A stretch of 41,293 nt of DNA from DATARH01 sp035309005 (lineage in GTDB: Bacteria > Pseudomonadota > Alphaproteobacteria > ATCC43930 > CGMCC-115725). Below, piece by piece: positions 8,424 to 15,648 of this stretch. Both the position numbers and the translations under genes were made by a program. The notes under the pieces are model-generated. The model saw only the letters and a list, made by a program, of their open reading frames with translations, did not search any database and was not told the DNA's origin. The stretch spans positions 1 to 41,293 of the forward strand of contig DATGFP010000142.1 of NCBI GenBank assembly GCA_035309005.1, written 5' to 3'. Within the stretch, counting starts at the first letter, position 1, and every line of letters begins with the position of its first letter.

Positions 8424-8497
8424 GAGATTGCTTCGCTGCGCTCGCAATGACCGCAAACCATGTCGTCATTGCGAAGAGCGCAGCGACGAAGCAATCT
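8424..8497. repeat. palindromic intergenic repeat (GAGATTGCTTCGC family), copy 1
   Basis: Inverted arms at 8424-8451 (GAGATTGCTTCGCTGCG then CTCGCAATGAC) and 8465-8497 (GTCATTGCGAAGAGCGC then AGCGACGAAGCAATCT). A second copy lies at 15555-15631. It fills the gap between the kinase and HAD genes. Confidence 0.75.
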
Positions 8498-8531
8498 TGT
8501 GCCATGATCGTCTTCGATCGGAGAGCCGAGA

Positions 8532-9248
8532 ATGAGCGAAATCCAGGCATTGGTGCATGACGTGTTTGGCACCGTCGTCGATTGGCGCTCGGCGGTGACG
8601 GCCGACGGCGAGGCGCTCGGCGCGCGCAATGGCATCGGCGGCGTCGATTGGCAGCAATTCGCCGACGAGTGGCGCGGCGCCTACGCGCCGTCGATGAACC
8701 GGGTGCGCACCGGCGAATTGCCGTGGACCAACCTCGATGCGCTACACCGCATGGGGCTCGACGCGCTGCTCGACAAATTCGGCATCGCGAGCAAGCTCGG
8801 CGAAGCGGACAAGGTATGGTTCAACCTGACCTGGCACCGCCTGAAGCCATGGCCGGATTCGGTGCCGGGCCTCACCCGCATCAAGCAGAAATTCATCATC
8901 GCCACCTTGTCGAACGGCACCGTGCGGCTCCTCACCGACATGGCGAAATACTGCGGCCTGCCGTGGGACATGGTGCTCGGCTCCGACATCGTGCGGCACT
9001 ACAAGCCCGACGCCGAGATGTACCAGTCGGCGATCCACTTCCTCGGTAACGACGATCCGGGCGCGGTGATGATGGTGGCGGCGCACAACAACGATCTCGT
9101 CAGCGCCGCCAAGCACGGCATGAAGACGGCCTACATCAACCGCCCGTACGAAAAGGGCGCCAAGCAGGATCGCGACTTCAAGGCCGAGCACGATTTCACC
9201 TATGTCGCCACCGGCTTCGAGGATCTGGCGACGCAGCTCGGAACCTGA
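8532..9248 (+). CDS. haloacid dehalogenase type II family hydrolase (HAD)
   Basis: A HAD-superfamily hydrolase of 238 residues, close to the L-2-haloacid dehalogenase group. Motif I is HDVFGTVVDWR with nucleophile D10. Motif II is in TLSNGTVRLL, the motif III lysine is in VRHYKPDAEMY, and motif IV is represented by MMVAAHNNDLVSAA, where the usual acidic pair is replaced by N/D. That replacement is typical of dehalogenase-like members rather than phosphatases. ATG at 8532 has GGAGAG about 7 nt upstream. It follows the ACAD and APH genes, and in animals a HAD domain is fused to these two in ACAD10. Actual dehalogenase activity is not shown by the sequence. Confidence 0.88.
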   Translation: MSEIQALVHDVFGTVVDWRSAVTADGEALGARNGIGGVDWQQFADEWRGAYAPSMNRVRTGELPWTNLDALHRMGLDALLDKFGIASKLGEADKVWFNLTWHRLKPWPDSVPGLTRIKQKFIIATLSNGTVRLLTDMAKYCGLPWDMVLGSDIVRHYKPDAEMYQSAIHFLGNDDPGAVMMVAAHNNDLVSAAKHGMKTAYINRPYEKGAKQDRDFKAEHDFTYVATGFEDLATQLGT

Positions 9249-9301
9249 TCGCGGAACTCGGCGCGAGCCGGGCCCGTTTCGCCAGCAGGGCGAGGACTGG
9301 C

Positions 9302-12016
9302 ATGGCGCTCGAGGAATACCAGCGCAAGCGCGACTTCCGGCAGACGCCGGAGCCCTCCGGCGCGGCGCGCCGCCGCGGGAAGCAGGCGGCGGCGCTGTCG
9401 TTTGTCGTGCAGAAACACCGCGCGACCCGGCTGCACTACGATTTCCGCCTCGAACTCGACGGCGTGCTGCTCTCCTGGGCGGTGCCGAAGGGGCCGAGCC
9501 TCGATCCGCAGGAAAAGCGCCTCGCGGTGCATGTCGAGGACCACCCGATCGAGTATGGCGGGTTCGAGGGCGTCATCCCGAAGGGCCAGTATGGCGGCGG
9601 CACGGTGCTGTTGTGGGACCGCGGCACCTGGACGCCGCTGGAGCCCGACCCCGCTGCCGCCTACCGCAAGGGCGCGCTCAAATTCCGCCTCGACGGCGCG
9701 AAGCTGCACGGCAATTGGGCGCTGGTGCGGATGGGCGGCAAGGCCGCCGCAAAGGCCCTTGGCGAAAAGCACGAGAACTGGCTGTTGATCAAGGAGCGCG
9801 ACGAGGAGGCGGCGCCCGGCAGCGACGCCGCGCTGGTCGATGACAGTCCATTGAGCGTCGCGACCGGGCGCTCGATGGAGGCGATCGCCGCCGATCGCGA
9901 CCGGGTGTGGGAGTCGGGGAAAGGCGAAGTGGCCGGCGATCCGTCTCCCGCCAGAAAGCCGCTCGCCGCGGCGAGGCCGCGCGCTGCGCGCAAGCGCGCG
10001 ATGCCGGAAAAGCTCGTGCCGCAGCTCGCGACCCTGGCCGACGCGCCGCCCGAGGGCGAGGAATGGCTGCACGAGATCAAGTATGACGGCTACCGCCTGT
10101 TGGCCCGGATCGCACGCGGCACGGTCCGCCTTACCACCCGCGGCGGGCTCGACTGGACCGACAAGTTCGCGGCGTTGGCGAAGGCGCTCGCGGCGCTGCC
10201 GGTCGAGAGCGCGCTGCTCGACGGCGAGATCGTGGCGCTCGCCCCCGACGGCACGACGAATTTTGGCGAGCTGCAGGACGCGATCGCGCGGCGCGACACC
10301 GGCGGGCTCGTGTTCTACGCGTTCGACCTCTTGTACCAAGACGGCTGGGACTTGACAGAGGCGCTGCTCGAAGACCGCAAGGCCGCGCTGGCCGCGATCG
10401 TGACGCACCACGGCGAGGGCCTGGTGCGCTACAGCGACCACCAGATGGGGCGCGGCCCCGAGTTTTTCCGCCACGTTTGCGGCTACAAGCTCGAGGGCAT
10501 CGTCGCCAAGCGGCGTGACCGACCGTACCGGCCGGGGCGCGGCCGCGACTGGCTCAAGGTCAAGTGCGACAACCGCGACGAGTTCGTCGTCGTCGGCTTT
10601 ACGGAGCCGGCTGGCCGGCGGCACGGCTTCGGCGCCCTCTTGATCGGCTATTACGACAAGGCGGGCCGGCTGCATTACGCCGGCCGGGTCGGCACCGGCT
10701 TCAACGATGCGCAGCTGAGCGCGATGCGGCAGCGTCTCGACGCGATCGAACGCCCCGAGCGGCCGGTCGCGCCGCCGCAGGGCGTCTCGACCCGGGGGGT
10801 GCACTGGACCGAGCCGCGCCTTGTCGCGCAGGTGCGCTATGGCGGCTGGACCACCGACGGGGTGCTGCGCCACCCCGCCTTCCTCGGCCTGCGCGACGAC
10901 AAAAGCCCGGAGGAAGTGGTGTACGAATCGCGAGATGGCGACCCGCGTCCGGCTGACTCTCCCCTCACCCCGACCCTCGCCCCGCGGGCGGGGAGAGGGA
11001 GGGCGGTGGCGACGCCGCGACAACCAGCCCCTCTCCCCGCCCGCGGGGAGAGGGAGGGGCCCGGCGCGAAGCGACGGGAGGGTGAGGGGCCAAGCGAGCC
11101 CGCGCCGCGGCGCGACGGCAGCGTCGATTTCGCCGGCGTGCGCCTCACCAACCCCGGCCGCGTGCTTTATCGCGAGGAAGGCATCACCAAGCTACAGCTG
11201 GCGCAGTATTACGCCGCGATCGAGGGTTGGGCCTTGCCGCAGCTGGCACACCGGCCGTTAAGCCTGGTGCGCTGCCCCGAGGGCTACGACAAGCAATGCT
11301 TTTACCAGAAGCACCTGTCGAGCGGCGTACCGGACGCGCTGGGCCGGGTCGAGATCGCCGAGAAAGAGGGGGCCAAGCCCGAGACCTACCTCGTCATCGA
11401 GAATTTGGCCGGGCTGATCGGCGTCGTGCAGATGGGCGTCCTCGAGATCCACCCCTGGGGCTCGACGGTGAAAAAACTCGAAACGCCTGACCGCATCACC
11501 TTCGATTTCGACCCCGACGAGGGACTGCCGTGGGAGGAGGTCACCGCGGCGGCCATCGAAATGCGCGAGGCGCTGTCCGGCATCGGCCTCCAGAGCTTCG
11601 CCAAGACGACCGGCGGCAAGGGGCTGCACGTCGTCGTGCCGGTGGCGCCTAAGCTGGGATGGGAGGCGGTCAAGGAATTCTCGAAATGGGTCGCCGAGCG
11701 CTTCGCCGCCGCCTATCCGCAGCGTTTCACGACCAACATGGCGAAGCGCGCCCGCACCGGCCGCATCTTCATCGACTATCTGCGAAATGGCCGCGGCGCG
11801 ACCGCGATCGGCGCCTATTCGGCGCGGGCGCGAGCGGGCGCGCCGGTCGCGACGCCGCTGTTCTGGGAAGAGGTCGAAGCGGGCGTCAAGCCCGCCGCCT
11901 TCACCGTGCTGAGCGTGCCGGGCCGCCTCGCCAAGCTCACCTCCGACCCCTGGGCCGAATTGCCCAAGCTGCGCCAGTCGCTCAGCGCCCGGGTCCGCCG
12001 CGAAGTCGGGATTTGA
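9302..12016 (+). CDS. ligD: multidomain non-homologous end-joining DNA ligase LigD
   Basis: An ATP-dependent ligase, 3'-phosphoesterase and polymerase that works with Ku in bacterial end joining; 904 residues. Domain order is PE-LIG-POL. The phosphoesterase domain (about 35-190) has LHYDFRLELDGVLLSWA and EGVIPKGQYGGG. The ligase domain has catalytic K260 in EIKYDGYR, then DGEIVAL, EGIVAKRRDRPY and an OB fold. The primase-polymerase domain (about 610-900) has LTNPGRVLYREEGITK and the catalytic aspartates in DFDPDEG (735-740). Between LIG and POL, residues about 552-596 are encoded by a dispersed palindromic repeat read in frame. ATG at 9302 has an AGGGCGAGGA site upstream. No Ku gene is next to it, although ku-ligD linkage is common. 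Confidence 0.96.
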   Translation: MALEEYQRKRDFRQTPEPSGAARRRGKQAAALSFVVQKHRATRLHYDFRLELDGVLLSWAVPKGPSLDPQEKRLAVHVEDHPIEYGGFEGVIPKGQYGGGTVLLWDRGTWTPLEPDPAAAYRKGALKFRLDGAKLHGNWALVRMGGKAAAKALGEKHENWLLIKERDEEAAPGSDAALVDDSPLSVATGRSMEAIAADRDRVWESGKGEVAGDPSPARKPLAAARPRAARKRAMPEKLVPQLATLADAPPEGEEWLHEIKYDGYRLLARIARGTVRLTTRGGLDWTDKFAALAKALAALPVESALLDGEIVALAPDGTTNFGELQDAIARRDTGGLVFYAFDLLYQDGWDLTEALLEDRKAALAAIVTHHGEGLVRYSDHQMGRGPEFFRHVCGYKLEGIVAKRRDRPYRPGRGRDWLKVKCDNRDEFVVVGFTEPAGRRHGFGALLIGYYDKAGRLHYAGRVGTGFNDAQLSAMRQRLDAIERPERPVAPPQGVSTRGVHWTEPRLVAQVRYGGWTTDGVLRHPAFLGLRDDKSPEEVVYESRDGDPRPADSPLTPTLAPRAGRGRAVATPRQPAPLPARGEREGPGAKRREGEGPSEPAPRRDGSVDFAGVRLTNPGRVLYREEGITKLQLAQYYAAIEGWALPQLAHRPLSLVRCPEGYDKQCFYQKHLSSGVPDALGRVEIAEKEGAKPETYLVIENLAGLIGVVQMGVLEIHPWGSTVKKLETPDRITFDFDPDEGLPWEEVTAAAIEMREALSGIGLQSFAKTTGGKGLHVVVPVAPKLGWEAVKEFSKWVAERFAAAYPQRFTTNMAKRARTGRIFIDYLRNGRGATAIGAYSARARAGAPVATPLFWEEVEAGVKPAAFTVLSVPGRLAKLTSDPWAELPKLRQSLSARVRREVGI
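10957..11089. repeat. palindromic repeat inserted in frame within ligD
   Basis: Outer inverted ends are CCCCTCACC (10961-10969) and GGTGAGGGG (11081-11089). Inside are two hairpins: 10974-10999, with 12-nt arms and one mismatch, and 11028-11054, with perfect 12-nt arms CCCTCTCCCCGC and GCGGGGAGAGGG. The pattern matches a dispersed intergenic element type found in many GC-rich proteobacteria. Here it sits in coding sequence, has no stop in the ligD frame, and gives a low-complexity Arg/Gly/Pro/Ala linker. Confidence 0.75.
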
Positions 12017-12039
12017 GGCAGCCGGCGGTCGCCAAAGGG

Positions 12040-12045
12040 TATATT
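12040..12045 (+). promoter_or_regulatory. possible -10 element for the permease operon
   Basis: TATATT (5 of 6 to the consensus) lies in the short AT-richer gap between ligD and the first permease, 27 nt before the GTG at 12072. A TTGAGG overlaps the ligD stop, but with a 21-nt spacer, which is long for sigma-70. Candidate only. Confidence 0.35.
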
Positions 12046-12071
12046 CTTCGTACTGCTTCGACCATCGGGGG

Positions 12072-13208
12072 GTGGCGGTGGCGTTTCAGGTCGCCTGGCG
12101 AATACTAACCTACCAGAAGGGACGCACGGTGCTGGCGACCGGCGGCATTTTCATCGCGATCCTCTTGATCTTCGTCGAGCTCGGCTTTTTCGTGGCGGTG
12201 CCGCAGGGCGGCCTCTTGGTCTACGACCACATGCGCTTCGACCTCTTGATGGTCTCCGACAAATACCTGTTCCAGTCGCAGGCGGGCCAGTTTGCGCGGG
12301 CGCGGCTCGAAGCGGCGCGCAAGGTCGCGGGGGTGGCGCAGGCCACCGGGGTCTACCTCGGCGGCGCCAAATGGCAGGACCCGAAGGGCGGCATCAGGCT
12401 CGACGCCACGGTGCTCGGCCTCGACCCGCGCGCCGGGGTGTTCGCCGTCGCCGACATCGAGCGCCAGGCCGCGACGCTGGAGCGCCCGGACACGGTGCTG
12501 GTCGACGGCGCGACCCGCTCGCTGTTCGGGCCGCTCGGCGCCGGCCGCGCCATCGACATCGCCGGCCGGCGCATGACGATCGGCGGCGACTACACGCTCG
12601 GCACCGGCTTTCTCGGGCTCGGCGTCGTCCTCGCCAGCGACACTAACTTCTTTCGCATGTTCGCCGGACGCCCGGCCGACACGGTCAATTTCGGCCTCGT
12701 CACCCTGCAGCCCGGCGGCGATCCCGGCCGCGTGGCGCAAGCCTTGCGCGCGGCGCTGCCGGCGGACATGCGTGTCTTCACCCGCCCCGAGCTCGTCAGC
12801 CACGAGGTCGCCTACTGGACGACGCGCACCGCGACCGGCCTCATTTTCGGCTCCGGGCTGGTGGTGTCGTTCATCGTCGGGATCATGGTGCTGTACCAGA
12901 CGCTGGCGACCCAGATCACCCGTCAGCTGCCGCAATTCGCCACGCTGAAGGCGATCGGCTACAGCGACCGTACGCTCAACGCGATCGTCCTGATCGAGGC
13001 GCTCCTGATCATGCTGGTCGCATTTCTCCCGGCGCTCGGCGCGGCGCTCGTGATTTACGGCGTGGTGCGCGACGCGACATTGCTGCCGCTCAGCCTCGGT
13101 GCGAGCGAACTGCTGGCGGTGTTCGCGATTACCCTGGTGATGGCGGCAGCTTCGGCCTTCCTGTCGCTCGGCGGGTTGCGGCGGGCCGATCCCGCCGAGA
13201 TCTTCTGA
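12072..13208 (+). CDS. ABC transporter permease, DevC/FtsX-like (first of two)
   Basis: An inner-membrane permease of 378 residues with the MacB/FtsX-type layout. There is one N-terminal membrane segment (about 20-43), a large extracytoplasmic domain (about 50-250), and three C-terminal segments (about 255-280, 300-330, 345-370). The sequence around TRQLPQFATLKAIGYSDRTLNAIV is the cytoplasmic coupling region of DevC-type permeases. It ends with the GLRRADPAEIF motif that also ends the next gene. The start is taken at GTG 12072; GTG 12078 is equally possible. It forms an operon with the second permease and the ATPase, so a heterodimeric transporter is likely. The substrate is unknown. Confidence 0.85.
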   Translation: MAVAFQVAWRILTYQKGRTVLATGGIFIAILLIFVELGFFVAVPQGGLLVYDHMRFDLLMVSDKYLFQSQAGQFARARLEAARKVAGVAQATGVYLGGAKWQDPKGGIRLDATVLGLDPRAGVFAVADIERQAATLERPDTVLVDGATRSLFGPLGAGRAIDIAGRRMTIGGDYTLGTGFLGLGVVLASDTNFFRMFAGRPADTVNFGLVTLQPGGDPGRVAQALRAALPADMRVFTRPELVSHEVAYWTTRTATGLIFGSGLVVSFIVGIMVLYQTLATQITRQLPQFATLKAIGYSDRTLNAIVLIEALLIMLVAFLPALGAALVIYGVVRDATLLPLSLGASELLAVFAITLVMAAASAFLSLGGLRRADPAEIF

Positions 13209-13264
13209 GGAGGCCGGCGCTGACCGCAAGGGGCGCGACAAGGCGCCTGCCCGGCCCTCGGCGC

Positions 13265-14407
13265 GTGCCGCTCGCGCTGCGCAACCTCTTGGCCAACAAG
13301 CGGCGGCTGTTGCGCTCGAGCGCCGGGATCGGCTTTGCGGTGCTGCTGATGCTGGTGCAGCTCGGCTTCGAGCGCGGGTTTTTCGATGCCTCGCTGGCGA
13401 CGGTGCGGCAGTTCGACGGCGACCTCTTCATCATGAATGCCGACAAATACCGGGTCGCGACGCGCGATCCGTTTCCGGCCGGCGATCTGGCGAGCGCGCG
13501 CAACGTCGCCGGCGTTCTCTCGGTGTCGCCGCTCTATGCGGCCTGGCAGGAATTTTTCTGGCAGCCGCCGGGCGAGGATCAGCCCTATCTCGTGCAAGCC
13601 TTCGCCTTCGACCCCGACCACCCGGTCTTTCTGCTGCCCGAGGTCAAGGCCGCCAGCGCGCGGCTGAAGGCGGCCGATGCGGTGCTCGTCGACCGCCGCG
13701 CCCGCGGCTTTCTCGGCATGGCGAGCGGCGCCGGCGAGGCGAAGCTCAACGGCCACACCGTGCACATTGTCGGCAGCTTCGCGCTGGGCCCTGATTTCAT
13801 GACCGACGGCACCGTGATGATGAGCGCGGCGACCTATGCCCGGCTGCTTCCGGGGAGAGGGGGAGCGGCCGCCGCGGCGCCGGTCGAATTCGGCGTCGTC
13901 GAAGCGCGGCCCGGCGCCGACCTCGCCGTTGTAGAGCGCGCGCTGCAGGCGGCGCTGCCCGCCGGCCTGCGGGTGTTGACGAAGGCGCAGCTCGTCGAAT
14001 TCGAGCGCAGCTTCGAGGCCGATCTGTCCTCGGCCGGGCCGATCTTCTGGCTGGGGACGGTGGTCGGCTTTGTCGTCGGCCTGCTGATCTCCTATCAGAT
14101 CATCTATACCGACCTGTCCGACCAGCTCCCGCAATACGCGACGCTGAAGGGCATGGGGTACAACAACGGCTACCTGGTGCGGGTGGTGCTCGGGCAGGCG
14201 GCGCTGTCGGCGCTGGCCGGCTATGTGCCGGCCTGGCTCCTATGCCTCGTCGTCTACCGCGCGATCGGCGCCGTCGCGCTGCTGCCGCTGCACATGACCC
14301 TGTCGCTGACCCTGCTCAGCTTTGCGCTCACCCTCGGCATGTGCCTGTTGTCGGCCAGCCTGGCGATCCGCCGGGTGATCGCGGCCGACCCGGCGGAGAT
14401 TTTCTGA
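13265..14407 (+). CDS. ABC transporter permease, DevC/FtsX-like (second of two)
   Basis: A 380-residue paralogue of the preceding permease with the same topology: a first membrane segment at about 18-38, an extracytoplasmic domain, and three membrane segments from about 258 on. It shares the coupling segment (DQLPQYATLKGMGYNNGYLVRVV) and the AADPAEIF ending. I annotate GTG at 13265 because PLALRNLLANKRR is where DevC-like proteins normally begin. However, it has no Shine-Dalgarno, whereas an in-frame CTG at 13220 lies 6 nt after a perfect AGGAGG (13208-13213). The stop overlaps the start of the ATPase gene by one base, so the two are translationally coupled. Confidence 0.85.
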   Translation: MPLALRNLLANKRRLLRSSAGIGFAVLLMLVQLGFERGFFDASLATVRQFDGDLFIMNADKYRVATRDPFPAGDLASARNVAGVLSVSPLYAAWQEFFWQPPGEDQPYLVQAFAFDPDHPVFLLPEVKAASARLKAADAVLVDRRARGFLGMASGAGEAKLNGHTVHIVGSFALGPDFMTDGTVMMSAATYARLLPGRGGAAAAAPVEFGVVEARPGADLAVVERALQAALPAGLRVLTKAQLVEFERSFEADLSSAGPIFWLGTVVGFVVGLLISYQIIYTDLSDQLPQYATLKGMGYNNGYLVRVVLGQAALSALAGYVPAWLLCLVVYRAIGAVALLPLHMTLSLTLLSFALTLGMCLLSASLAIRRVIAADPAEIF

Positions 14408-15522
14408 TGGATGCGCCTCCGTTGATCGACCCCGACGTCGAGCCCAACCCGGTGCTGCGGGCCGACGGCGTCAATTTCGCCTACGGCGAGGGCGAGGCGC
14501 GCAACCCGGTGCTGTTCGATATCGGGCTTCACGTCCAGCCCGGCCAGCTGGTGGTGATGACCGGCCCGTCGGGCTCGGGGAAGACGACGCTGCTGACCCT
14601 GATCGGCGCGCTGCGCTCGATGCAGGAGGGCCGCATCGAAGTGCTGGGCCACGATTTGTCGCGGCTCGCGGCCGGCGCCCTGGTGCGGATGCGGCGCGAT
14701 ATCGGCTTCATCTTTCAGATGCACAACCTCTTCGAAGCGCTGAGCGCTTACGAGAACGTCAAGATGGCGCTGCAGCTCAACGGCGCCCATTCGGGGGCCG
14801 AGATGCGCGCACGCGGCGTCGCGATGCTGGAGCGCCTCGGGCTCGGCGCCCGCGTCGACTACAAGCCGCGCTCGCTCTCGGGCGGCCAGCGCCAGCGGGT
14901 GGCGATCGCCCGGGCGTTGGCCAATCGCCCGCGCCTCGTGCTGGCCGACGAGCCGACCGCGGCGCTCGACCCGGATTCGACCCGCAACGTCGTGAGTCTC
15001 TTCAAGGAGCTGACCGTCGAGGATGGCGCCGCGATCGTCATGGTGACGCACGACCACCGCATCATCGAGCTGGCCGACCGCCTCGTGCACATGGTCGACG
15101 GCCGCATCGTCTCCGACGTCATGCTCAACGACGCGCTGCGCATCTGCGAGTTCCTGAAGGACGTCGAGGGCTTCAAGAACCTGACCCCGACCGAGCTGAC
15201 GCATGTCGCCGAAGGCATGACCAAGCGCCATTACATGCCGGGCGAGGTAGTGATCCGCGAGGGCGATGTCGGGCACGAGCTGTTCCTGATTTCCGAAGGC
15301 GAGGTTAGAATCGAGCGTGGCGCCAGCGAGGTGGCGCGGCTCGGCCCCGGCGAGTTCTTCGGCGAATTGGCGCTGATGAGCGGGGCGCCGCGCAACGCCA
15401 GCGTGGTGGCCGCCCTGCCGCTCGAAGCCTATGTGCTGGGCGAGGACCAGTTCCACGCCGCGATCGACCAGAGCGCGAGCTTCCGCGACCAGCTGCGCCG
15501 CGTCTATTTCCTGCGCCACTGA
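14407..15522 (+). CDS. ABC transporter ATP-binding protein fused to a cyclic-nucleotide-binding domain
   Basis: A DevA/LolD-type ATPase with an extra C-terminal domain, 371 residues from ATG 14407. ATPase part (about 15-235): Walker A TGPSGSGKTT (52-61), the Q-loop region FIFQMHNLFEAL, the signature LSGGQRQR, Walker B LVLADEPTAALD, and the H-loop MVTHDHR. The C-terminal part (about 250-371) reads as a CAP/cNMP-binding fold: HYMPGEVVIREGDVGHELFL, then the phosphate-binding cassette FGELALMSGAPRNASVVA with the conserved Gly-Glu and Arg. The frame is open further upstream, but ATG 14407 overlaps the permease stop (TGATG) and fits the domain start. The fusion suggests that transport is gated by a nucleotide or a similar ligand; this is inference. 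Confidence 0.9.
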   Translation: MDAPPLIDPDVEPNPVLRADGVNFAYGEGEARNPVLFDIGLHVQPGQLVVMTGPSGSGKTTLLTLIGALRSMQEGRIEVLGHDLSRLAAGALVRMRRDIGFIFQMHNLFEALSAYENVKMALQLNGAHSGAEMRARGVAMLERLGLGARVDYKPRSLSGGQRQRVAIARALANRPRLVLADEPTAALDPDSTRNVVSLFKELTVEDGAAIVMVTHDHRIIELADRLVHMVDGRIVSDVMLNDALRICEFLKDVEGFKNLTPTELTHVAEGMTKRHYMPGEVVIREGDVGHELFLISEGEVRIERGASEVARLGPGEFFGELALMSGAPRNASVVAALPLEAYVLGEDQFHAAIDQSASFRDQLRRVYFLRH

Positions 15523-15554
15523 GGCCGTTCCGGCCGGCCTCGCCTTTCGGGCGC

Positions 15555-15631
15555 GAGATTGCGTCGCTACGCTCGCAACGACCTCCGGGCTTAGCCTGTC
15601 ATTGCGAGGAGCGCAGCGAGGAAGCAATCTC
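15555..15631. repeat. palindromic intergenic repeat (GAGATTGCTTCGC family), copy 2
   Basis: Inverted arms at 15555-15582 (GAGATTGCGTCGCTACG then CTCGCAACGAC) and 15598-15631 (GTCATTGCGAGGAGCGC then AGCGAGGAAGCAATCTC). It sits between the convergent ATPase and pckA genes, where it could act as a bidirectional transcript end, although no U-tract is present. Confidence 0.75.
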
Positions 15632-15648
15632 GATGAACGAGGTTCCTG

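Noticed and set aside
10957..11089. CRISPR-like or tandem repeat in ligD
   Set aside because: There are only two hairpin units in inverted arrangement, not regularly spaced direct repeats with spacers.
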